From: Thiolapillus brandeum
GTDB lineage: Bacteria > Pseudomonadota > Gammaproteobacteria > Chromatiales > Chromatiaceae
Assembly (NCBI RefSeq): GCF_000828615.1
Contig: NZ_AP012273.1
Location: 1,302,001-1,366,000, forward strand
Length of the DNA stretch: 64,000 nt
Direction of reading: 5' to 3'
Below, piece after piece: positions 52,780-60,482 of this stretch. The first letter of the stretch is position 1. Every line of letters starts with the position of its first letter. Both the position numbers and the translations under genes were made by a program. The notes under the pieces are model-generated. The model was given only the letters and a program-made list of their open reading frames with translations. It had not been told where the DNA came from and did not search any database.

Positions 52780-53528
52780 GCTGCGTTCTCCTCCAGCACC
52801 CAGCCATACCCCTTGTCTTCCAGTTCCAGGGCGAGTTCCTTGCCTCCGGAGCGGATGATGCGCCCGTCAGCCAGCACATGCACGAAATCAGGCTGAATGT
52901 AGTCCAGCAGGCGCTGGTAGTGGGTGATCATGATGATGGAACGCCTGGGGCTGCGCAGCAGGTTCACCCCTTCGGAGACGATGCGCAGCGCGTCGATATC
53001 CAGGCCGGAATCGGTTTCATCCAGAATGGCCAGTTTGGGTTCCAGCATGGCCATTTGCAGAATCTCATTGCGCTTCTTCTCTCCGCCGGAAAAACCGGCA
53101 TTGACGCTGCGCTTGAGCAGCTTGTCATCCAGCTTTACCGTGGCGGCCTTTTCCCGTACCAGTTTCATGAATGCGACGGCATCCAGTTCTTCCTCACCAC
53201 GCGCCCGGCGTACGGCATTCAGGGATTCACGCAAAAAGGTCATGTTGTTCACTCCCGGCAGTTCCACGGGATATTGCATGGCCAGGAAAATACCGGCCCA
53301 GGCCCGCTCCTCGGGCGCCATGTCCAACAGGTTTTTGCCTTCGAACAGGATCTCGCCTTGGGTTACCTCGTAACCTTCACGGCCCGCCAGGACGTAAGAC
53401 AGGGTGCTTTTTCCCGAACCGTTGGGCCCCATGATGGCATGCACTTCGCCGGTGCCGATCTCCAGATTCAGGCCTTTGAGAATTTCCTTGTCATCCACTT
53501 TGACGTGCAGGTTTTTGATGCTAAGCAT
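52776..53528 (-). CDS. sufC: Fe-S cluster assembly ATPase SufC
   Basis: A 250-aa ABC-type ATPase of the SufBCD complex. Walker [10 protein letters not shown] (about 35-43), signature [11 protein letters not shown], Walker [17 protein letters not shown] and switch His in MITHYQRLL. Located 43 nt after sufB and overlapping sufD. Confidence 0.97.
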   Translation of the reverse strand: MLSIKNLHVKVDDKEILKGLNLEIGTGEVHAIMGPNGSGKSTLSYVLAGREGYEVTQGEILFEGKNLLDMAPEERAWAGIFLAMQYPVELPGVNNMTFLRESLNAVRRARGEEELDAVAFMKLVREKAATVKLDDKLLKRSVNAGFSGGEKKRNEILQMAMLEPKLAILDETDSGLDIDALRIVSEGVNLLRSPRRSIIMITHYQRLLDYIQPDFVHVLADGRIIRSGGKELALELEDKGYGWVLEENAA

Positions 53529-53571
53529 GTTCTGTTACTCCGAATTCTTGTCTGGTTGATCTGGTCGCCGT

Positions 53572-55032
53572 TCAGCCCACCGCGCCTTCCAGGGTAATGT
53601 CCAGCAGTTTGCGTGCTTCCACGGCAAACTCCATGGGCAGTTCGTTGAAGACTTCCTTGCAGAAGCCGTTGACGATCATGGAAACCGCGTCTTCCTCCTT
53701 CAGCCCGCGCTGGCGGCAGTAGAAGAGTTGATCCTCGCTGATCTTGGAGGTGGTGGCCTCATGTTCCACCTTGGCGGTGGGATTGCGCACCTCGATATAG
53801 GGGAAGGTATGTGCGCCGCACTGGTCGCCAATGAGCAGGGAGTCGCACTGGGTGTGGTTGCGGGCGTTTTCCGCCTTGATGCCCATGCGCACCAGGCCCC
53901 GGTAGGCGTTCTGTCCATGAGCGGCAGAGATGCCTTTGGAGACGATGGTGCTGCGGGTATTCCTGCCCATGTGGTACATCTTGGTGCCCGTGTCTGCCTG
54001 CTGGTAGCCCCGGGTGACGGCCACGGAATAGAATTCCCCCACGGAATCGTCGCCACGCAGAATGCAGCTGGGATACTTCCAGGTGATGGCCGAGCCGGTT
54101 TCCACCTGGGTCCATGAAATGTGTGAACGATCACCCCGGCAGTCGCCGCGCTTGGTGACGAAGTTGTAGATACCTCCCACACCGTTCTCATCGCCGGGAT
54201 ACCAGTTTTGCACGGTGGAATACTTGATTTTGGCATCTTCCATGGCAATGAGTTCCACGACAGCCGCATGCAGCTGATTTTCATCGCGCATGGGAGCGGT
54301 GCAGCCTTCCAGATAACTGACCCAACTGCCTTTTTCCGCAATAATCAGAGTGCGCTCGAACTGGCCGGTATTGGCTTCGTTGATACGAAAATAGGTGGAC
54401 AACTCCATGGGGCAGCGCACCCCCTCGGGGATATACACAAAGGTTCCGTCACTGAAAACGGCCGCGTTGAGGGCGGCAAAATAATTGTCCGTATGGGGCA
54501 CCACGGAACCCAGGTACTTCTGGATCAGCTGCGGATGCTCATGCACAGCTTCCGATATGGAACAGAAGATAATCCCCACGTCCGCCAGTTGTTTGCGGAA
54601 AGTGGTGGCGACGGAAACACTGTCGAAAACCGCGTCCACGGCCACTCCGGCCAGGGCTTTCTGTTCTTCCAGGGGAATGCCCAGCTTCTCGTACGTGGCC
54701 AGCAGTTCCGGATCCACCTCATCCAGGCTCTGGGGGCTGTCGCTGGCCTTTTTGGGCGCCGAAAAGTAGGAAATGTCCTGGAAATCAATGGGATCATAGT
54801 GCAAATGCGCCCAATCAGGCTCTTCCATCTCCCGCCAGTGATGATAGGCTTTGAGACGATAGTCCAGCATCCACGCCGGTTCGTTCTTTTTTCCTGAGAT
54901 AAAGCGGATGGTGTCCTCATTCAGGCCTGGGGGCAGGGTGTCTGACTCCACTTTGGAGACAAAACCATGCTCATACCCGCCTTTCACCAGGTCATCGACC
55001 TCATCCTGCTGCCCATTCATGTTGTTTTCCAT
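53572..55032 (-). CDS. sufB: Fe-S cluster assembly protein SufB
   Basis: A 486-aa scaffold protein, first gene of the operon. Conserved [38 protein letters not shown] (part), [23 protein letters not shown] (part), and the C-terminal [22 protein letters not shown] (part) carrying the cluster-site cysteine. Length typical. No iscR/sufR regulator lies upstream in this window; the next gene is divergent and unrelated. Confidence 0.96.
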   Translation of the reverse strand: MENNMNGQQDEVDDLVKGGYEHGFVSKVESDTLPPGLNEDTIRFISGKKNEPAWMLDYRLKAYHHWREMEEPDWAHLHYDPIDFQDISYFSAPKKASDSPQSLDEVDPELLATYEKLGIPLEEQKALAGVAVDAVFDSVSVATTFRKQLADVGIIFCSISEAVHEHPQLIQKYLGSVVPHTDNYFAALNAAVFSDGTFVYIPEGVRCPMELSTYFRINEANTGQFERTLIIAEKGSWVSYLEGCTAPMRDENQLHAAVVELIAMEDAKIKYSTVQNWYPGDENGVGGIYNFVTKRGDCRGDRSHISWTQVETGSAITWKYPSCILRGDDSVGEFYSVAVTRGYQQADTGTKMYHMGRNTRSTIVSKGISAAHGQNAYRGLVRMGIKAENARNHTQCDSLLIGDQCGAHTFPYIEVRNPTAKVEHEATTSKISEDQLFYCRQRGLKEEDAVSMIVNGFCKEVFNELPMEFAVEARKLLDITLEGAVG

Positions 55033-55064
55033 TGCCTGGTAATAGTTGAGTGATTTACTGTGTT

Positions 55065-55070
55065 ATTATA
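55065..55070 (-). promoter_or_regulatory. Candidate -10 box for the suf operon
   Basis: A TATAAT on the minus strand, 32 nt upstream of the sufB start. A TTGAAA lies 20 nt further upstream, which is longer than the ideal 16-18, so this is tentative. I cannot point to a Fur or IscR site. Confidence 0.38.
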
Positions 55071-55134
55071 GTGGGCGCTTAAGCATGGAATTTCAATCCC
55101 TGTTTTTGTAATGCTTTTTTATGTGGAGAACAAG

Positions 55135-55488
55135 GTGAAGGCACCCCATATCCAATCGGCGATTCCCAGGCGTCGTTATGAGATCGATAATTTTTCCGTA
55201 GTAGTGCTGGGCGATGTTCAGAGTAACGACCCGGTGAACTACAAATACATTATGGCTTTTGTGGATGTATCGGAAACCGATCCGCTCATGTACATCACAT
55301 CTGAGGAAAACCCACCCAATCAACGGGAGCATGGCCGCTACCGGGTGCGGGTGATCTACGGAGAGGATGAACGGGACATGGGATCCGATGAGTTTCCCGG
55401 TGATCTGGAGCAGTTTACCGAGTACGGCATCCAACTGGCCGCCCGGCTGCTTCAGCTCACAGAGGAAGAACCCATTCGGCTCATGTGA
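55135..55488 (+). CDS. Small conserved-looking hypothetical protein
   Basis: A 117-aa soluble protein starting with GTG at 55135, behind GGAGA at good spacing; an in-frame ATG at 55111 is an alternative. The composition is even and no membrane segment is present (RRRYEIDNFSVVVLGDVQS, YKYIMAFVDVSE, YRVRVIYGEDERDM). I do not recognise the family. It runs convergent with the antiporter gene, 4 nt apart, and is divergent from sufB. Confidence 0.65.
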   Translation: MKAPHIQSAIPRRRYEIDNFSVVVLGDVQSNDPVNYKYIMAFVDVSETDPLMYITSEENPPNQREHGRYRVRVIYGEDERDMGSDEFPGDLEQFTEYGIQLAARLLQLTEEEPIRLM

Positions 55489-55492
55489 TTGT

Positions 55493-56869
55493 TCAAAGTA
55501 TTGCCAGCACGTAACCCGTGGCGAGCACGATCTGCATAATGGCAAAGGGCAGGGCGATTCTGATGAAGCCACCAAAGCTGAGCTTGAGATGGTATTTGTG
55601 AATGATGGTTACTGCCACCAGGGTGGAAGCACTGCCGATGGGCGTGATATTGCCTCCCAGGTTGGCGCCGAAGACCACCGCCCACCACAAGGAAGAATCC
55701 CCATCGATGCCCAGGCCCACCAGAATCTTGGCCAGCATGGCAGCCAGGGGGATATTGTCGGTCACGGAACTGAATACGGATGAGGCAAGGAGCAGAGCGG
55801 CGGTACCCAGGCTGCTTTCCCCGCTACCGATCATCCAGGCCACACCGCTGCCGATGAGTTCCAGCACCCGGGCGTGCTCCATGACATTGATCACCACGAA
55901 CAGGGACATGAAGAACAGGATCAGGTCCCAGTCGATGGAATCATAAAACTCTTCGACTTCGTGCTTGAAACGAGCCAGCACCACCACAGCAAAGGCCATG
56001 GCAACGAAACCCATGCCCAGATCACTGATCACGGGGGTGATGGAAGTGGTGGCGATGGCCAGGATGAACGCTACCAGGGCCGCGCTGGAAAACCAGAAAA
56101 ATCCCTGACTGTGGATACCATCGCGTTCATCGAAACCCCGTATGAGCTCTGCGGCCTGCTGTTTCTCGAAATCGGTTCGCAGGGCGCGAATGCCGAACAG
56201 CCTGGCTCCCATGAGCAGGGTGGCGATGGTTGCCACCAGTACATACGGGCTGGCCTTGAGGAAGAAACTGACGAAACTGATGCCTGCGGCATTGCCCACG
56301 ATGATGTTGGGTACGGAGCTGATCAGGGTGAGCAGGCCACCTACATTGGTAAGCAGACCCTCGATGAGCAGAAAACCCAGGAGCATCCTGTCCTGTCCCA
56401 GTTTCTTCAGAGACACCCCGGTGAGGGAGCCGACGATGATCATGGCAGTGACGTTGTTCAGCACCGCGGAAAACAGCACGGTCATGCCGCCGTAGTACCA
56501 AAGCAGTTTCAGGGGGTCGCCGGAAGATGCCTTGGTCAGGCGTATGGCAATCCAGCTGAACAACCCCGAGCGGGAGGTAACGTCCACGAACAGACTGGAG
56601 CCGATGATAATGGCAATGACCTCCCAGTCCACGGCCTCGATATACACAGGCATATGCAGGCGCTGGCCACCGGGAATGATGATGTCGCCAAAGGGTACGA
56701 GACCGAACATGGACGCCAGCAGCAGGCTGCCAATGGCGAATACGCCCACGATGAGGGATTTCCTGGCGTGCAGCTTTTCCTCCAGAGCCAGGGCCAGGAT
56801 CATGGCAGCGAGGATCGCGGAGAACAGGTAGGTGGTGCCGGCGGATACGGCGTGATGGGCAGTTTCCAT
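55493..56869 (-). CDS. ArsB/NhaD-superfamily ion transporter
   Basis: A 458-aa membrane protein with about 11-12 helices. Family features are a symmetric pair of half-repeats: VLNNVTAMIIVGSLTGVSL in the first, and SSVTDNIPLAAMLAKI plus GANLGGNITPIGSASTLVAVTI (in parts) in the second. Fits Na+/H+ antiporter NhaD-like or related ion-transport proteins; substrate not decidable here. It follows the tandem Usp gene by 12 nt and probably shares its transcript. Confidence 0.85.
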   Translation of the reverse strand: METAHHAVSAGTTYLFSAILAAMILALALEEKLHARKSLIVGVFAIGSLLLASMFGLVPFGDIIIPGGQRLHMPVYIEAVDWEVIAIIIGSSLFVDVTSRSGLFSWIAIRLTKASSGDPLKLLWYYGGMTVLFSAVLNNVTAMIIVGSLTGVSLKKLGQDRMLLGFLLIEGLLTNVGGLLTLISSVPNIIVGNAAGISFVSFFLKASPYVLVATIATLLMGARLFGIRALRTDFEKQQAAELIRGFDERDGIHSQGFFWFSSAALVAFILAIATTSITPVISDLGMGFVAMAFAVVVLARFKHEVEEFYDSIDWDLILFFMSLFVVINVMEHARVLELIGSGVAWMIGSGESSLGTAALLLASSVFSSVTDNIPLAAMLAKILVGLGIDGDSSLWWAVVFGANLGGNITPIGSASTLVAVTIIHKYHLKLSFGGFIRIALPFAIMQIVLATGYVLAIL

Positions 56870-56881
56870 GAAGCTTCTCCG

Positions 56882-57742
56882 TTACAGCATCAACAGGGGA
56901 ATCTGACGCAGTTCCACCGCCAGGGGATAGGCCACGGAGTGCATGGCATGCTGGCGTTCATCCTTGGCGCTGAGCACCAGGAGATCCAGCTTACGGGATT
57001 CGATCTGGTGGCGGTATTCCTCCACCAGTTCGCCAAAACACACCATGGAGAGCACGTTCAATCGTGGAAATTCCTGTTTCAATGCCAGAGCACAGGAATG
57101 AAAATAATCTTCAGGTTCCTTGAGCAGCTGTTCTTTCAGGCGTTTTCGGGCCAGATCGGTATCGATCACATCGATGCGCCCAATGGCATCCATGTAGCGT
57201 TCAAAGATACGCTTGTCCTCCACATGGGAGAGATACAGGTTGCCCGCGGGCTGAGAGAAGGCCGCCGCATAGTTGACCAGTCTGTCATTCATGGCCAGCA
57301 GATCCGTGACCACCATGATCTCCGAAGTATCCTGGAAAGCATGAGCGGCTTCGTATCCGGCTTCCGGGTGGGGCAGTACCATCACCGGCACCCGGGTTTT
57401 CTGCAGTAACACATCCAGATGTTCCCCCAGCGAGTGGGGAAAGCGCCAGGCCCGGCTGTGCAGGTTTCGGTAGGTCAGGATCAAGCCGGGCTGGTAACGC
57501 TCAACGACCTTCAGCAGATCTTCCGTGGTCTCGAAGTCGCTGCCACAAACCAGAAAGTAGTCTGCCTGATCCATTCCCCGGGACTGGTGCAGAAACCCCT
57601 GGATTTTTTGCCGGTAGGATCGAGCCTGGCGGTCGTCCAGATCAGTGACCAGCAACACCGGGCCGATGGTTACCGGCTCATAGGAATAAACATCCTTCAG
57701 TGCTGAACGAAAAACACTTTCGAACTGGTCTACCTGAGACAA
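56882..57742 (-). CDS. Tandem universal-stress-protein (UspA-like) domain protein
   Basis: A 286-aa cytoplasmic protein of two Usp-type alpha/beta domains: the first from PVLLVTDLDD to VPVMVLPHP, the second from EIMVVTDLLAMND to IPLLML. The second contains LDLLVLSAKDERQ where an ATP-binding glycine motif would lie, but the G-2x-G-9x-G signature is not complete. I chose a TTG at 57742 behind AGGAG, because longer starts would overlap the divergent gene. Operon with the ion transporter, as Usp proteins often accompany antiporters. Confidence 0.75.
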   Translation of the reverse strand: MSQVDQFESVFRSALKDVYSYEPVTIGPVLLVTDLDDRQARSYRQKIQGFLHQSRGMDQADYFLVCGSDFETTEDLLKVVERYQPGLILTYRNLHSRAWRFPHSLGEHLDVLLQKTRVPVMVLPHPEAGYEAAHAFQDTSEIMVVTDLLAMNDRLVNYAAAFSQPAGNLYLSHVEDKRIFERYMDAIGRIDVIDTDLARKRLKEQLLKEPEDYFHSCALALKQEFPRLNVLSMVCFGELVEEYRHQIESRKLDLLVLSAKDERQHAMHSVAYPLAVELRQIPLLML

Positions 57743-57860
57743 GGGGCCGCTCCTGGAATGGCAATAGGCGAAGGCCGTATTATAGACCCCTGGAAAGGAA
57801 CCGGTGAGCGTATCTTTGGTCTGAGAACTACAAGGGTAAATGACTATTTTGGGGCAGGCC

Positions 57861-58538
57861 ATGGAAGCTGTGGAGAACAAGAGGGAGCTCCGGTTTTCCC
57901 TGGGGGGATGGCTGGTGTTCGCCCTGCTGGTGCATCTGTTGCTGATGCGTCAGCTGTCCATGGATTTCCGGCCCCGGGGCAATGTGGAATCCGCATCATT
58001 GCCTCTGGAAGTGGTGTTGGATCACAGGATCAGTGCCGCATCTCAGACGCCCGTCGCCGCGCAGCCATCAGCGGATGAACCAGCGCCGACGGCCCAACCA
58101 TCACCGGTGAAAAAAGAGCAGGCGGAACCCGTACCGTCGAATCCCCGGAAAGCCAAAACCAATAAGCCTGAGCGGCGTTCCGGAACCGCACATACGGAAG
58201 TTGTCCGTCCACCACCCAAAATCGATGCCCGGCAGCTCGAAGAGTCCCTGCGGAGTTACCGTTTGCCGGAACAGGGTGGTCAGGAGCCATTTACCCGCAT
58301 CCTGCCCCAGGGCCTGGATAGCGGGGCTTTTTCCGCCAATACGGCGGCGCGTATCAATGCCCGCATTCGAGAGTATGATGGGCGGGGTGGGGCCGAGGTG
58401 GTACGGGTACGCCGATTCGGAAAAAAGGACCGCTGCTTTCTGGTACACCGGGAAGGCTTTGACGTGGAACGAGAAGACTGGGATCCCGGTATGGAGACCA
58501 TGGTCGGTTATGGAGCAGAGGAAATAGCATGCGAATAG
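57861..58538 (+). CDS. Single-pass Pro-rich periplasmic protein, TonB-like layout
   Basis: A 225-aa protein with one N-terminal membrane helix (GGWLVFALLVHLLLMRQL), a Pro/Ala/Lys-rich linker with alternating QPSP/EPVPS/KPERR and a C-terminal domain (about 135-225, containing RIREYDGRGGAEVVRVRRFG and an acidic end). The layout resembles TonB or a small energy-transduction protein, but no TonB box-binding domain is recognised. Start ATG 57861 is preferred over 57840. It overlaps the MBL gene by 10 nt. Confidence 0.6.
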   Translation: MEAVENKRELRFSLGGWLVFALLVHLLLMRQLSMDFRPRGNVESASLPLEVVLDHRISAASQTPVAAQPSADEPAPTAQPSPVKKEQAEPVPSNPRKAKTNKPERRSGTAHTEVVRPPPKIDARQLEESLRSYRLPEQGGQEPFTRILPQGLDSGAFSANTAARINARIREYDGRGGAEVVRVRRFGKKDRCFLVHREGFDVEREDWDPGMETMVGYGAEEIACE

Positions 58539-59446
58539 ACAGATTGATGTTGGGCCTGGCCGTGTTGCTGGCGCCTCTTTCCATTCAGGCTGCCGGATGT
58601 GAGTCCGGACGGGTCAGCCTGCAGATGCTGGGTACCCGGGGTCCGGAGTTGTGGGATGCCCGGGCGTCCACAGGCTATCTCTTGTGGCTGGATGGCAAGG
58701 CCCGGGTAGTGGTGGATGCCGGTCCCGGCAGCGTGCAGAACTTTGAAGCCTCGGGGGCGCGCTATGAAGACCTGTCCCTGTTTCTGTTCAGCCATTTCCA
58801 TATCGATCACAGCGCAGATTTTCCCGCCTATGTAAAAGGTGGATTTTTCACCGGACGCAAGGATGACCTGCTGATCATCGGTCCCGATGGCAATGACTAT
58901 CTGCCTTCAGCGGATGAATTTCTCACCCGTCTTTTCGCACCCAGGACCGGACTGTATCCTTACATGAGCAGCTTCATCGACGGCAGTGGCGCTTACCGCA
59001 TCCGGGCGAAAACCGTGCCGTCCTCTTACAAGCTCCTGGATGAACGCAGGGTCTATGATCACAATGGCATCCGGGTCACGGCGGTTTCCGTGCATCATGC
59101 CGTGCTGCCTGCTCTGGCCTACCGGGTGGAAATGGCCGGTTGCGTCATCAGCTTTACCGGGGATATGAGCGGACGCTTCCATACCATGCCCGACCTGGCG
59201 AAAGGCTCGGATATTCTCGTGGCTCACAATGCCATTCCCGAGGATCAGACCGGCGCCGGACAGTTGCTGCATATGAGGCCCGGCTACATTGGAAAACTGG
59301 CGGCTGAGGCGGGAGTCAGGAAACTGATTCTCACCCATCTTATGAAACGCAGTGCCGGGCGCAGGGATGAAACCCTGAAACTCATACGGCAGCACTACCA
59401 GGGGCCGGTGGTGTTCGCGGATGATTTGCAGCGTTTTCAGCCCTGA
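58529..59446 (+). CDS. Exported metallo-beta-lactamase-fold hydrolase
   Basis: A 305-aa protein with a signal peptide (LMLGLAVLLAPLSIQAAG). The metal site HFHIDHS is the HxHxDH motif; the third Asp is in SFTGDMSG and a late His in LILTHLMKRS. The fold matches RNase Z/arylsulfatase-like MBL hydrolases acting in the periplasm; substrate unknown. Translationally coupled to the Pro-rich protein and convergent with the amidohydrolase gene. Confidence 0.85.
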   Translation: MRIDRLMLGLAVLLAPLSIQAAGCESGRVSLQMLGTRGPELWDARASTGYLLWLDGKARVVVDAGPGSVQNFEASGARYEDLSLFLFSHFHIDHSADFPAYVKGGFFTGRKDDLLIIGPDGNDYLPSADEFLTRLFAPRTGLYPYMSSFIDGSGAYRIRAKTVPSSYKLLDERRVYDHNGIRVTAVSVHHAVLPALAYRVEMAGCVISFTGDMSGRFHTMPDLAKGSDILVAHNAIPEDQTGAGQLLHMRPGYIGKLAAEAGVRKLILTHLMKRSAGRRDETLKLIRQHYQGPVVFADDLQRFQP

Positions 59447-59468
59447 GGCTGTTCCCTGCCATTGTGGG

Positions 59469-60482
59469 TCATTCTCTGCCCGCCAGCTCGAATCCAGTGG
59501 TCAGCACTTTTCGATGGTTTCCCCATACCGGGCTGTCTTCGGGAAAGAATTTCATCAGCGCCGTGGCATAACGGTCGAAGGGGTTTCTTATTTTGCGGAT
59601 ACGCCGTATTTCCTGCCGGGGCAGGCCATGGGTGTTGAAACGCAGAGTAAAGGGAACGGGATAGTCCGTGCCGAACAGCAGTTTGTGGTGAATATGTTTC
59701 TGTGTAGCGAGATGCGCCAGAGCCCGGGCGCGCATGGGAATGAGCAGGGCGGACAGATCCGCGTACAAATGGTTCTCGGTTTCCAGTAGCCCGAGGATCT
59801 GATGATAGTCGGCATCGAACCAGCGGGGGTTCTTCGACAGGTTGCGCCAGGGCCTTGCCCAGTGGTCGAATTGCCCCAGCCCCATGTGGGCGGCGATGAC
59901 CGTCACGCCGCAATCCAGGGGCAGGCGCAGCATGGCGGCTCCTTCATACGCCCGTTTCGATGCGATGGTTATCTCGCTGCCCACATGTACGACCAGAGGG
60001 AGCTGCAGGGCCGCCAGCTTTTCATAATAGGGAATCAGGGTTTTGTCATTCAGATCCACTTCCCAGTAGTTCTGCAGGAATTTGGCGCCCAGGCAACCGG
60101 ATTGCGCATATTCATCCAATAGATCCAGGGCATTGGGACGCAAGGGATTGACGCTCAGAAAGGGAATGAACTGTCGGGGAAAACGCCCGGCCACGCCGAG
60201 TACGTCACGGGTATCGGCGCACACCGTGCCATCCCGGTGCAGCTCCCGGCCCCTGCGGTCCACCCGGGCATCCACGGCGAACAGACAGGTTTGCCGGACA
60301 ATGGCTGATTGTCTGACAGCATCAGCCATGGCCTGTACATAGGTCTCCCAGGGATCCTGCCGGAGGGCTTTGGCATCGACGCCCAGGCTGCTGGCGAAAA
60401 CGGGAATCACCAGCCGGTCGAACAGTCGGTCGAAACGCACCTGCGGATTCAGCAGATGGGTATGGATGTCGATGGTGTTCAT
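59469..60482 (-). CDS. Amidohydrolase-family (metal-dependent hydrolase) protein
   Basis: A 337-aa TIM-barrel metal hydrolase. Metal ligands are DIHTHLL near the N-terminus, VVHVGSE and AAHMG in the middle and FGTDYPV near the C-terminus, the pattern of the amidohydrolase-2 (PF04909-like) group of decarboxylases and hydrolases. The chain has FLSVNPLRPNALDLLDEYA between. Its ATG overlaps the stop of the large fusion gene by 4 nt, so the two are translated together; substrate unknown. Confidence 0.82.
   Translation of the reverse strand: MNTIDIHTHLLNPQVRFDRLFDRLVIPVFASSLGVDAKALRQDPWETYVQAMADAVRQSAIVRQTCLFAVDARVDRRGRELHRDGTVCADTRDVLGVAGRFPRQFIPFLSVNPLRPNALDLLDEYAQSGCLGAKFLQNYWEVDLNDKTLIPYYEKLAALQLPLVVHVGSEITIASKRAYEGAAMLRLPLDCGVTVIAAHMGLGQFDHWARPWRNLSKNPRWFDADYHQILGLLETENHLYADLSALLIPMRARALAHLATQKHIHHKLLFGTDYPVPFTLRFNTHGLPRQEIRRIRKIRNPFDRYATALMKFFPEDSPVWGNHRKVLTTGFELAGRE

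Noticed and set aside
55093-55575. A 160-aa minus-strand frame opposite the small hypothetical protein
   Set aside because: The plus-strand frame has a ribosome-binding site and even composition, while this one would overlap the ion-transporter gene end.
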